Assembly: GCF_024655635.1 (NCBI RefSeq)
Contig: NZ_JANLGI010000003.1
Coordinates: forward strand, 124,001 to 188,000
Direction: 5' to 3'
Length of the DNA stretch: 64,000 nt
Origin: Allobosea sp. 47.2.35
GTDB lineage: Bacteria; Pseudomonadota; Alphaproteobacteria; Rhizobiales; Beijerinckiaceae
Shown: one piece after another, positions 42,364 through 49,289 of the stretch
Position numbering within the stretch: the first letter of the stretch is position 1
How the letters are laid out: each line of letters opens with the position of its first letter
Position numbers and translations under genes: made by a program
The notes under the pieces: model-generated
Database searches by the model: none
Told to the model about the DNA's origin: nothing
The model's input: the letters and a program-made list of their open reading frames with translations, nothing else

Positions 42364-42375
42364 GAGATTGACGCG

Positions 42376-42921
42376 ATGGCGAAGACCAATGCCGAGCACC
42401 AGCGAGAATGGCGCCGTAGGCGTCGGGAGGCGAAGGAGGAGGCGCTGAAGACCGAGGAGGCTGGCGCACTTACCGATGTATTCTGCGCCCCGTTCTTCGA
42501 GGCACCCGCGCTGACGGCCAACTGGTCGGACATCGAGTTGGAATTAGACGCTGCCGGATTGGACGCTCGCCCATTCGACGATGACCGAGGCCCTTCCTCC
42601 GCCACTGGCATCATTGAGGACACCCATGAGGCGGAACGGCTAGGCCCGGCTTACGCGGGCAGCCCCCATAATTCGCTCAGTCGGGCAGAAGTCATGATCG
42701 GCGGCCTTATCAGCGCCGCCGCGCAATTGGCCGCTGTTGTCAATGACTACAAGCAGACCGAGATCAAGGCCCGGATAGCCGAAATCGAGCAGTCCGACCT
42801 TTCGGACCCCGAGACGAAGCGCAGGGCGCTGGCCGACATTGTGCGGCTTCAGAAGATGCTGGACCAGCTTTCCAAGCAGGTCCGCTGGGCCTTCCCGCAG
42901 TGGAAGGTAACGGGCGTTTGA
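42376..42921 (+). CDS. Hypothetical phage protein behind a strong repressible promoter
   Basis: 181 residues from ATG 42376, with AAGGAG 10 nt upstream. The N-terminus NAEHQREWRRRRREAKEEAL is basic and helical; an acidic middle (DIELELDAAGLDARPFDDDR) and helical C-terminal half (ISAAAQLAAVVNDYKQTEIK; LADIVRLQKMLDQLSKQVRW) follow. I recognise no family. Its dedicated promoter/operator suggests an early or regulated function, possibly DNA-related. Confidence 0.65.
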   Translation: MAKTNAEHQREWRRRRREAKEEALKTEEAGALTDVFCAPFFEAPALTANWSDIELELDAAGLDARPFDDDRGPSSATGIIEDTHEAERLGPAYAGSPHNSLSRAEVMIGGLISAAAQLAAVVNDYKQTEIKARIAEIEQSDLSDPETKRRALADIVRLQKMLDQLSKQVRWAFPQWKVTGV

Positions 42922-43004
42922 GCCCTTAGCAGCGACCGGCCCGACTCCGCGTCGAAACTTTGTCAGGCCGGCCATCCGTAACCATCGCAAGAAAAGGAAA
43001 AGCG

Positions 43005-43298
43005 ATGACCACTGAAAATAACACGCCGATGGCCAAGCCGTCGAGCGACCGGACGTGCACGCGCATGAGCCGCAGGCAGTTTAACAGCTTTCTCTATGAT
43101 CTTTACGGATGCAAGGGGAAGAATGACGTGGCCGCCGATGCGGTTTACGAGGCCGAGGATTTCTATGTGGAAGTTTTCACGGCTTCTCCTGCGGGCCTTA
43201 TGATCGCCGTTCACCACGGCTTTAGGGGGTTCAACTATCAGATTGTCGATGTGATGCGCCCTGCCACGGACGTGGCCGTTGAGAAGGTGGCCGCGTGA
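43005..43298 (+). CDS. Hypothetical phage protein
   Basis: 97 residues from ATG 43005, with AAAAGGAAAAGCG upstream. The protein has an N-terminal MSRRQFNSFLYDLYGCKG helix region and a beta-like AEDFYVEVFTASPAGLMIAV stretch. No family recognised. It is first in a three-gene coupled cluster (43005-43785), whose members overlap by 1-4 bp. Confidence 0.6.
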   Translation: MTTENNTPMAKPSSDRTCTRMSRRQFNSFLYDLYGCKGKNDVAADAVYEAEDFYVEVFTASPAGLMIAVHHGFRGFNYQIVDVMRPATDVAVEKVAA

Positions 43299-43525
43299 TG
43301 TGGGTGCAGAAGAACATGGACCTGTCCCCGCGCGAGAACGTGCTGGACTACATCCACAGTCGCCTGAATGAGGCTGTGACCCACACCGGTCCCGGCGTCT
43401 TCGATTCGTGGCAGGTAGCGATGGAAGTTCTTCAGTTCGTGGAGGAACGCGCCAAGGCCCGTAAGCCTGACGGCGAGCTTGCCTTCGTGAATCCTGACTT
43501 CCCTATTCAGATGCTGGAACCGTGA
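43298..43525 (+). CDS. Hypothetical phage protein
   Basis: 75 residues from ATG 43298 (GTG 43295 is possible). Sequence MDLSPRENVLDYIHSRLNEA and SWQVAMEVLQFVEERAKARK is helical, followed by a short C-terminal extension. Coupled on both sides to its neighbours. Function unknown. Confidence 0.55.
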   Translation: MWVQKNMDLSPRENVLDYIHSRLNEAVTHTGPGVFDSWQVAMEVLQFVEERAKARKPDGELAFVNPDFPIQMLEP

Positions 43526-43785
43526 GGATGGCGCTCAATCCCATCCTCCGCCAGATCGTAGCGCGTGCTGCCGATAGAGGCAGGCGCATTATGGTGCGGC
43601 GAGATGTGGCTCGCGAGCTGATGATCGATGCGATCGCGGAGGAGATTTACTCCGTTACGCCGGACGACGCGGACCTCGACGTGCTCGCGCTGGCCGACAC
43701 CATCGTGGACCGCTTGGAGGCGATGGGCGTCGAGCTTCTCAAGCCTCGCCTCAGTGTTCGGGCGGCGACGCAGCGCGCGGCCTGA
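43522..43785 (+). CDS. Hypothetical phage protein
   Basis: 87 residues from GTG 43522 (ATG 43528 is an alternative). It reads as basic helices (ILRQIVARAADRGRRIMVRR; ELMIDAIAEEIYSV) and an acidic helix (DADLDVLALADTIVDRLEAM). No family recognised. It is the last gene before the hairpin terminator at 43809. Confidence 0.55.
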   Translation: MRMALNPILRQIVARAADRGRRIMVRRDVARELMIDAIAEEIYSVTPDDADLDVLALADTIVDRLEAMGVELLKPRLSVRAATQRAA

Positions 43786-43798
43786 AGCCCAGGGCGAA

Positions 43799-43845
43799 TT
43801 ACGACATGAGGCCCGCCGGTGCAGATCGGCGGGCCTTTGCTTGTC
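43799..43845 (+). terminator. Hairpin terminator, copy 1 of a direct repeat
   Basis: Arms AGGCCCGCC (43809-43817) and GGCGGGCCT (43828-43836) are followed by TTGCTT. The block TTACGACATGAGG...TTGCTTGTC recurs, shortened, at 44234-44275. The two copies flank the leftward gene 43852-44118. Confidence 0.75.
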
Positions 43846-43851
43846 AGATTG

Positions 43852-44118
43852 CTATTCGCTTTCCACTACGCGGCAGCTATCGCCTTTGTTGGCTCGGCAG
43901 AAGCCGAGGGCAGCCTTGCGCGCTTCGGCGACGTTCGCCTTGCCATATGCATAGCCGCACGCTTTGGTCGTGCCCTTGGCGAAGGCCTTTGGGGCTTTAG
44001 ATGCCGCGAAAGTTTCGTAGTGCTTTTGGCAGCCTGCTCCCATGCCGGCCGGCATGGCCATCGCCGGCGCCGCAATCAGTAAAAGCGCAAGCGCGGTCGC
44101 CGTTCCCAATAGTTTCAT
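43852..44118 (-). CDS. Small exported protein, moron-like
   Basis: 88 residues. A clear Sec signal MKLLGTATALALLLIAAPAM is cut near residue 22. The mature part has four Cys (CQKHYETFAAS, ACGYAYGKANVAEARKAAL, GFCRAN, DSCRVVES), probably two disulfides, with a C-terminal pattern like DUF4189-type domains. It is read against its neighbours and is framed by direct repeats containing a terminator. That is the usual setting of a moron expressed from the prophage. Role unknown; it acts in the periplasm or outside. Confidence 0.7.
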   Translation of the reverse strand: MKLLGTATALALLLIAAPAMAMPAGMGAGCQKHYETFAASKAPKAFAKGTTKACGYAYGKANVAEARKAALGFCRANKGDSCRVVESE

Positions 44119-44233
44119 AGTAGATACCCCAGCCATAGCCAGCGCCAGTGCCGGCGCACAGCATCACCTTACGGCAGCCGGAATCAGGTTGTCGAGATAG
44201 CGTTACGGCTCATCGCCTGAATCCTAGCGTGAT

Positions 44234-44275
44234 TTACGACATGAGGTCCGCCACGTCGGCGGGCCTTTGCTTGTC
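44234..44275 (+). repeat. Direct repeat copy 2 of the terminator block
   Basis: TTACGACATGAGG(T)CCGCC...CGGCGGGCCTTTGCTTGTC repeats 43799-43845 with a 5-bp shorter loop and one C-to-T change in the stem. No rightward gene ends just before it, which supports duplication rather than independent use as a terminator. Confidence 0.72.
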
Positions 44276-44321
44276 GCGCTAAGCCGCAACCGGCATAGTA
44301 GGTCAAGCAGGGGGAAGCTAC

Positions 44322-44618
44322 ATGAAGTTCGACTACACCGTTACCGCGCGTTGGATGCGCCAGAGATTCGTCCGCCATGCTTGGACGACATCACAGCAAA
44401 AGTGGACGACATCGTGCGCCATTGGCGGGCTTGTCCTCGCGACGATGGTCACTCCCGGCTTTGGGATCGCCGTCTTCGGAACCGCGTTTGCGGGTTGGTG
44501 GGTGGCCGTAATCCTCATTACGATCTTCAGCGGCCTATTCGGCAGGCACCTCAGCCTTTCCCGTTCACACTCAAAGCTGGTGAAGCAAGTAGAGGCCGAC
44601 CGCTTGCGGGCTGAGTAG
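44322..44618 (+). CDS. Small membrane protein (unknown)
   Basis: 98 residues from ATG 44322, after GGGGAAGCTAC. A basic, Trp-rich N-terminus (VTARWMRQRFVRHAWTTSQQ) is followed by one or two membrane segments (AIGGLVLATMVTPGFGIAVF; WWVAVILITIFSGLFG) and a charged C-terminal tail. Size and topology could suit a holin or superinfection-exclusion protein, but no family supports either. Confidence 0.55.
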   Translation: MKFDYTVTARWMRQRFVRHAWTTSQQKWTTSCAIGGLVLATMVTPGFGIAVFGTAFAGWWVAVILITIFSGLFGRHLSLSRSHSKLVKQVEADRLRAE

Positions 44619-44631
44619 CCTTGCTACCTCA

Positions 44632-44669
44632 CTACAAGGCCCAGCGGTGCATGTCGTCAGGCCTTGTAG
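44632..44669. repeat. 10-bp inverted repeat after the membrane-protein gene
   Basis: CTACAAGGCC (44632-44641) and GGCCTTGTAG (44660-44669), with an 18-nt loop, lie between two convergent genes. A second stem TTGAGGC/GCCTCAA (44672-44694) follows. Probably a transcription-end structure for both strands, though no long T-run is present. Confidence 0.55.
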
Positions 44670-44690
44670 CATTGAGGCAGATTTACCGCC

Positions 44691-45026
44691 TCAACATTTC
44701 TTTGCCAGCCGAGCATTCTCAATTACGAGAAGCTTCCCCTTCGAAACGGCGACATTTCCTTCCTGATCACCTCCAAACGCTGAAGATGTTGGAACGCCGA
44801 TCAGAAAGACACCCACTGCATCGCCTGTCGCAGTGCTATTTTGAGCAGCCGACAACGCAGCGAATCGCGCGTTCTCATTGTTAAGTTCATCGTTCAACCG
44901 ACTGCATGACATAGCCATATATGCATCTGAAGGAATCGTGGCTGGTGCAATAGCGTCAGGTCGCTTGGCGCAAGCCGATACGAGCATCGACAGGCCAACA
45001 AGGCCAAAAGAATACATTACGTGCAT
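44691..45026 (-). CDS. Small lipoprotein (unknown family member)
   Basis: About 111 residues from the start at 45026; starts at 45017 and 45089 are also open. The signal MYSFGLVGLSMLVSACAKRP has a lipobox LVSAC. The mature part (MAMSCSRLNDELNNENARFA; GDAVGVFLIGVPTSSAFGGD) belongs to a lipoprotein family I have seen in Rhizobiales and Rhodobacterales genomes and prophages, without known function. It is third in the leftward operon behind the SOS box. A lysis (Rz1-like) or exclusion role is possible but unsupported. Confidence 0.68.
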   Translation of the reverse strand: MHVMYSFGLVGLSMLVSACAKRPDAIAPATIPSDAYMAMSCSRLNDELNNENARFAALSAAQNSTATGDAVGVFLIGVPTSSAFGGDQEGNVAVSKGKLLVIENARLAKKC

Positions 45027-45097
45027 TTGTCGCCCCTTTAGATCGCTGAGGCTATCGCGAACGAGTTCAGCGACTCGTTTCTCAGCCATAGCGATTC

Positions 45098-45337
45098 TTA
45101 TTCAAGCCCACCTTCACCATAGCGACGCTCAAAGCCGCTGCCATCCCTCTCGCCGTTCAGGACGCGCGTCATCAACTGTAACGAGTGGTTCAGCGGATCA
45201 AGCGCGAGGTAGACGCTGCTCGCGATAGGAACCTCTGCTGCCCACCTCCGCACCTTCCATTCGAAGTCCTTCGCCTCGCGCTGCATCTCTTCGATTTTAC
45301 CGAGATGCAGGGAGCGCTTCGACCTCTGGACCATCAC
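45098..45337 (-). CDS. Hypothetical protein, second gene of the SOS-box operon
   Basis: 79 residues. Mostly helical: SLHLGKIEEMQREAKDFEWK, RRWAAEVPIASSVYLALDPL, LQLMTRVLNGERDGSG. The first codons overlap the upstream stop (ATGA type), so it is translated with the 74-residue protein. No family recognised. Confidence 0.6.
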   Translation of the reverse strand: MMVQRSKRSLHLGKIEEMQREAKDFEWKVRRWAAEVPIASSVYLALDPLNHSLQLMTRVLNGERDGSGFERRYGEGGLE

Positions 45338-45558
45338 TGATCCTCCCCGACGACGCGAGGCGCCCTAGCGCCCTCTGAGAACACGCCACGGACGAAGCCG
45401 CGCGAGACTGCCTTGTCGGCATCGGCAAGCAGCACATGGAAATCGTGCAGGAGCGCCCGCAGCGCCGCGCGCTCGCTGCCGTGCTCTTCAACCAACTCGA
45501 TCAGCTCCCATTCAAGGGCGTCCTTGTCGTCGTCAATCTCGGCCGGCTGCGCTGACAT
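45334..45558 (-). CDS. Hypothetical protein, first gene of the SOS-box operon
   Basis: 74 residues, acidic and helical: EIDDDKDALEWELIELVEEH, RAALRALLHDFHVLLADADK, AVSRGFVRGVFSEGA. The ATG lies 20 bp after the SOS box and follows ACGAGGACAG. Small acidic SOS-induced phage proteins include antirepressors and inhibitors, but no homology supports a specific role. Confidence 0.62.
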   Translation of the reverse strand: MSAQPAEIDDDKDALEWELIELVEEHGSERAALRALLHDFHVLLADADKAVSRGFVRGVFSEGARAPRVVGEDQ

Positions 45559-45578
45559 GACTTCTGTCCTCGTTATGA

Positions 45579-45593
45579 GAACAAAATAGGAAC
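45579..45593 (-). promoter_or_regulatory. LexA (SOS) box, alphaproteobacterial direct-repeat type
   Basis: GAAC-AAAATAG-GAAC on the plus strand, i.e. GTTC-N7-GTTC read with the leftward operon. This is a perfect match to the alphaproteobacterial LexA motif. A TTGACT (complement of 45608-45613) lies 18-19 bp upstream of a TATTTT-like -10 inside the box, so LexA would block the promoter. Confidence 0.75.
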
Positions 45594-45711
45594 AAAAGCC
45601 GAGTGGGAGTCAAGCCTTGCCGTTGTCTTGCACAGCTAAAAGTGACCCAGCAGGCGCCCCACCCCAACGCCCCAAAATACCTCATAAGATATTGATTTAA
45701 TTACGATATTC

Positions 45712-45739
45712 GGAGTTCGATCCTCTCCGCCGGCACCAT
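45712..45739 (+). repeat. attR, 28-bp core repeat
   Basis: Identical to 26838-26865. It contains only the 3' fragment of tRNA-Thr and marks the right end of the integrated element; the sequence just inside is AT-rich. Confidence 0.95.
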
Positions 45740-45795
45740 GTCCCTTCTCGCGTTTTGCGATCTCCTGCCCGCCACGGATGGCTTGTCCAGCGGGC

Positions 45796-46281
45796 TTACG
45801 GCGCGGGCTTCGGCGACGGCATCGAGATCACCTTGCCGTCGGGCATGATGATGTCGCCCGGCTTATGGCCGGGCGCGCATTCGCCGACACGCGTGGCCTC
45901 GACGACGAGCTTGCGCTCCACCGGGCCGGACTGGCCGGGCATGCCGCTGATCTTCGTCGTGCCTTCGGTCCGGACCGATGTCTGGAAATCGCCGGTGATG
46001 ACACTGTTGCCGGAAGCCTTGATCTGGCCAACCGCGCATTCCGTCTCGACGGCGTATCCGGTGGCCGTCTTGGTCACCAGCATCTTGGAGCAGGCACCGG
46101 CAGCAAGGCCTCCAACGATCGACTGGTCGGTTCCCGGGCCGACGCATTGCCTGGCGATAGTCTCGCCCTCGTTGCCCTTCGATTTCGTTTCCCAGAGCCC
46201 GGGCTTGCGCTGGGGCAGCTGCTGCGCCGCGGCGGGCAACGCAGCGAGGGCGCCGAGCGCGGCGATCAACGCGAGTTTCAT
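45796..46281 (-). CDS. Exported DUF3617-like protein
   Basis: 161 residues from ATG 46281. Signal peptide MKLALIAALGALAALPAAAQ with cleavage near residue 20. The mature sequence opens with QLPQRKPGLWETKSKGNEGE and has Cys pairs (RQCVGPG, GACSKM, TECAVG, GECAPG), as in the periplasmic DUF3617 family. Function unknown. It is the first chromosomal gene right of the prophage; its 3' end lies 57 bp from attR. Confidence 0.82.
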   Translation of the reverse strand: MKLALIAALGALAALPAAAQQLPQRKPGLWETKSKGNEGETIARQCVGPGTDQSIVGGLAAGACSKMLVTKTATGYAVETECAVGQIKASGNSVITGDFQTSVRTEGTTKISGMPGQSGPVERKLVVEATRVGECAPGHKPGDIIMPDGKVISMPSPKPAP

Positions 46282-46457
46282 GGCGGTGCTTTCCCCTGTG
46301 AATCGGCAAGTGCCGAGACAAGACGGGCGCCAAGGCCAGAATGAGGCAGTGGCCATGCGGGCCTGGGGCGATGGAACGCCCCTTGACAGATAGGCCGTGC
46401 GGGGAACGTTTGGCGGACCAGGCGGTCATCCGGCTGGTCAAGCTTCGGGAGGCTTCG

Positions 46458-46748
46458 ATGAAAGCCATTGTCCTCACGCTCGCCCTTGTCCTCACAGTCG
46501 GAAGCGCCGTTGCGCAAACGCGGCCCTCGACCGTCTCGCGCCCCTGCACGGCGAGCCAACGCGACGTCCAGGCGAATGGCGCTATCGTGCTGGGTACGGG
46601 CGGCTTCACCTATGACCGCTTCGTGCGGGACCGTAGCTTCTGCGAATTCGACGAGGGGCTCGAGGCCGCCTTCGTGCCGAGCCGCGACAACCCGACCTGC
46701 TTCATCGGCTATCGCTGCAAGACGCAGTCTCGCTGGATGAACGACTAA
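46458..46748 (+). CDS. Small exported protein (unknown)
   Basis: 96 residues from ATG 46458, preceded by GGGAGGCTTCG. The Sec signal MKAIVLTLALVLTVGSAVAQ is clear. The mature part has four Cys (SRPCTASQRD, RSFCEFDEG, PTCFIGYRCKT) and aromatic residues. No family recognised. Periplasmic location is inferred. Confidence 0.72.
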   Translation: MKAIVLTLALVLTVGSAVAQTRPSTVSRPCTASQRDVQANGAIVLGTGGFTYDRFVRDRSFCEFDEGLEAAFVPSRDNPTCFIGYRCKTQSRWMND

Positions 46749-46874
46749 GCCCGCGGCCATTCTGACCGCCTGAGCATTCCGAGGCTGGCCGGCAGACGCG
46801 ATCATGGGTTAGATGGCGGGATCGCGGTGCCCACTTGCGGCCCACCGCCCTGATCGATCTTTGCACGGACCGGA

Positions 46875-47297
46875 ATGGACGACCGGACACAACTTCTCGC
46901 GCTGGCGGCCCGCTGCGAGGCTTCCAGCAAGCCCGACCGCGAGCTCGACGCCGATATCTACGAGGCGCTCGGCTTCGTCGTCAGGCGCAAGCCGGCGCAG
47001 CTGGTCAACCGGCGCACGCCGGCCGGCGGCATCTATCAGCACGGCTCGTTCTGGAAGACGCTGGGAACCGTCAGCGCCGATATCGACATCGCCGTCTCGC
47101 TGCTGCGGCAGAAGGCGCCCGGCTGGAGCTGGAGCCTGCAATGCCTTGCGAACGAGGAGACGCTCGCCTTCCAGGCGCTCGTCGCCGATTGCTCCGGCCA
47201 GGGCGTCATGGGCTCGCTCGCACTTTGCGCCGCAATGCTGCGCGCGCTGGCACGGCGAGATCCGGCCACTCCGGAATCGGGCCTCACGGAAACTTGA
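46875..47297 (+). CDS. Phage ABA-sandwich-like small protein
   Basis: 140 residues. The N-terminus LLALAARCEASSKPDRELDA and DADIYEALGF, then APGWSWSLQCLANEETLAFQ (abbreviated), resemble the Phage_ABA_S family of small proteins seen in phages and Rhizobiales chromosomes. It is outside the att sites, so it is chromosomal here. Function unknown. Confidence 0.65.
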   Translation: MDDRTQLLALAARCEASSKPDRELDADIYEALGFVVRRKPAQLVNRRTPAGGIYQHGSFWKTLGTVSADIDIAVSLLRQKAPGWSWSLQCLANEETLAFQALVADCSGQGVMGSLALCAAMLRALARRDPATPESGLTET

Positions 47298-47373
47298 CCT
47301 TCCGGCAAGCCCTTGCGGTTGAAAGCAGGATGGCCGCCGCTAGTCTGCCTGCGACCCGAGGGGAGACCAGATC

Positions 47374-48357
47374 ATGCAGGATACAGATTTCTCGCGCCGC
47401 GCCGCCCTTGTCGGCGCCGGCGCGCTCGTTGCAGCCGCGACACTCGATCTGCCCGGCATCAGCCCGGCCCAGGCACAAGGAGTTCCCGTGAACCAGGCTC
47501 CCGGCTTCTATCGCTACAAGATCGGCGACATCACGCTCACCGCGATCAATGACGGTTTCGGCAGGCGCCCGCTCGAAGGCTTCGTCCGCAATGCCGAGCT
47601 CGCCGACGTCAAGAAAGCGATGGAGCAGGCCTTCCTGCCGCAGGATGCGCTCAGCATCACCTTCACCACGCTGGCGATCCAGCATGGCGGCAAGCTGACC
47701 CTGATCGATACCGGCAACGGCGATTCGGGCGCGCCGACCTCCGGCACCTGGATGGCGAATTTCAAGGCCGCAGGCCTCGACCCGAAGGACGTCTCCAGCG
47801 TCGTCTTCAGCCATTTCCACGGCGACCACATCAACGGCTTCCGCCTGAAGGACGGCACGGCCGTGTTCCCCAATGCCGAGGTCATGGTGCCGGCCGCCGA
47901 ATGGGCCTTCTGGATGGACGATGCGAAGATGAATGCCGCGCCGGATGCCATGAAGGGGGCCTTCGCCGGCGTGCGCCGTGTCTTCGGCCCCGTCGCCAAG
48001 GATGTGAAGCAGTTCGAGCCCGGCAAGGAGCTCCTGCCCGGCCTGACCCCGGTCGCGGCACCCGGCCATACGCCCGGCCACACGGTGTTCGCGCTGAGCT
48101 CGGGCAACGGCAAGCTGATGATCATGTCCGACACGACTAACCACCCGGCCCTGTTCGTGCGCAATCCCGACTGGTCGGCGGTGTTCGACATGGATGGCCC
48201 GCAGGCGGCGGCAACGCGGCGCAAGCTCCTCGACATGGTCTCGGCCGAGCGCATGCAGGTCGCCTTCTATCACGCCCCCTTCCCCGCGACCGGGCATATC
48301 GCCAAGGACGGCAACGGCTTCGCGATGGTGCCCGTGCAGTGGAGCACTGCTCTCTAA
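47374..48357 (+). CDS. Exported MBL-fold metallo-hydrolase (lactonase-like)
   Basis: 327 residues. Tat-type signal DFSRRAALVGAGALVAAATL, cleavage near residue 35 (PAQAQG). Zinc-site motifs: SHFHGDHINGF (HxHxDH), GHTPGHTVF and the Asp in MSDTTNHP. The layout is that of quorum-quenching N-acyl-homoserine-lactonase-like and related MBL hydrolases. The start follows AGGGGAGACC. Substrate unknown. A terminator follows at 48385. Confidence 0.9.
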   Translation: MQDTDFSRRAALVGAGALVAAATLDLPGISPAQAQGVPVNQAPGFYRYKIGDITLTAINDGFGRRPLEGFVRNAELADVKKAMEQAFLPQDALSITFTTLAIQHGGKLTLIDTGNGDSGAPTSGTWMANFKAAGLDPKDVSSVVFSHFHGDHINGFRLKDGTAVFPNAEVMVPAAEWAFWMDDAKMNAAPDAMKGAFAGVRRVFGPVAKDVKQFEPGKELLPGLTPVAAPGHTPGHTVFALSSGNGKLMIMSDTTNHPALFVRNPDWSAVFDMDGPQAAATRRKLLDMVSAERMQVAFYHAPFPATGHIAKDGNGFAMVPVQWSTAL

Positions 48358-48384
48358 GGGGCGTCGGTTTCTCAGTTCACATCG

Positions 48385-48410
48385 AGGCCGGGCGAAAGCC
48401 CGGCCTTTTT
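48385..48410 (+). terminator. Rho-independent terminator after the MBL hydrolase
   Basis: Nine-bp stem AGGCCGGGC / GCCCGGCCT closed by a GAAA tetraloop and followed by TTTTT (48406-48410). Confidence 0.93.
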
Positions 48411-48509
48411 CGTTGCCGGGACTTTGTTGCCGCCATGGCCTCGCGGCCTGACGCCCGAACGTGTTAAGCCTGCCTCGATACCGCAGGGCCTGCCGTTTCA
48501 GGACACGCT

Positions 48510-49283
48510 ATGACCGAACGATTCGGCGCGATCTCCTTCGTCGCCAGCGAAACCCCTGAGGCGCAGGCGGCGCTCGACAAGCTCGTCGAGCGCTACGGCA
48601 ATGCCGATCCGGCCAAAGCCGATGTCGTGGTCGCGCTCGGCGGCGACGGGCTGATGCTGCAGACGCTCCACCGCTTCCTCGGCACGGGCAAGCCGATCTA
48701 CGGCATGAACCGCGGCTCTGTCGGCTTCCTGATGAACGAGTTCAAGGAACGCGGCCTGACCAAAAGGCTGGACGCCGCCCAGCGCAGCATCGTGCATCCC
48801 TTGTCGATGCAGGCGACGGACTGCAACGGCGCGACCGTGCAGGCCAAGGCGATCAACGAGGTCTCGCTGCTGCGCCGCTCCTATCAGGCGGCGAAGCTGC
48901 GCATCTCGGTCGATGGCCAGGTGCGCCTGTCCGAGCTGATCGCCGACGGCCTGCTGCTGGCGACCCCCGCCGGCTCGACCGCCTATAATCTCTCGGCCAA
49001 CGGCCCGATCCTGCCGCTCGACGCGCCGTTGCTGGCCTTGACGCCGATCTCGGCCTTCCGGCCGCGACGCTGGCGCGGCGCCCTGCTGCCGGACCATGCC
49101 AAGGTCTTCATCGAGGTGCTTGAAGCCGAGAAGCGCCCCGTCAGCGCCGTCGCCGATCACACGCAGATCGACGAGGTCAGCTCGGTCTCGATCGAGATCG
49201 ACCGGAGCGTCGACCTCGTCATGATGCACGATCCCGGCCACAGCCTGGACGAACGCATCCTGCGGGAGCAGTTCGGGTACTGA
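48510..49283 (+). CDS. nadK: NAD kinase
   Basis: 257 residues. The conserved kinase motif is [17 protein letters not shown] (~residues 40-56), followed by [15 protein letters not shown] and the NAD-binding [19 protein letters not shown]. The enzyme phosphorylates NAD to NADP in the cytoplasm. Length and motif order are normal for the alphaproteobacterial enzyme. It is a single gene with a convergent neighbour. Confidence 0.95.
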   Translation: MTERFGAISFVASETPEAQAALDKLVERYGNADPAKADVVVALGGDGLMLQTLHRFLGTGKPIYGMNRGSVGFLMNEFKERGLTKRLDAAQRSIVHPLSMQATDCNGATVQAKAINEVSLLRRSYQAAKLRISVDGQVRLSELIADGLLLATPAGSTAYNLSANGPILPLDAPLLALTPISAFRPRRWRGALLPDHAKVFIEVLEAEKRPVSAVADHTQIDEVSSVSIEIDRSVDLVMMHDPGHSLDERILREQFGY

Positions 49284-49289
49284 GCCTCT

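Larger units (their letters stand above)
26838..45739. mobile_element. Prophage or phage-derived satellite integrated in tRNA-Thr (18.9 kb)
   Basis: The element is bounded by perfect 28-bp repeats of the tRNA-Thr 3' end. An integrase adjoins attL, and a single rightward block of virion genes runs from 29119 to 40326. Right-end genes are small and mostly unknown. Structural genes present: portal, protease, capsid, connectors, terminases, tape measure, gpM-like tail protein. Not seen: major tail protein, tail hub or fibre, endolysin/holin, replication genes, CI-type repressor. At under 19 kb it is small for a complete siphovirus. The intact coupled genes and SOS box argue against simple decay. 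Confidence 0.93.

Noticed and set aside
43795-44280. A CRISPR-like repeat pair
   Set aside because: Only two copies, each containing a terminator stem, separated by ~390 bp with a gene between. No regularly spaced repeats and no cas genes exist in the window.
45098-45558. A toxin-antitoxin module in the SOS-box operon
   Set aside because: Two small overlapping genes suggest it, but neither sequence shows a known toxin or antitoxin fold, and no palindromic autoregulatory site is present. The direct-repeat LexA motif accounts for the regulation.
26838-45739. A gene transfer agent cluster
   Set aside because: Some genes are GTA-like, but the locus has its own integrase and perfect att repeats. 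It lacks the conserved GTA order and the GTA tail-hub genes.
46875-47297. Extension of the prophage beyond attR on the basis of a phage-like small protein
   Set aside because: The 28-bp att repeat at 45712-45739 defines the boundary, and homologues of this family also occur in chromosomes.
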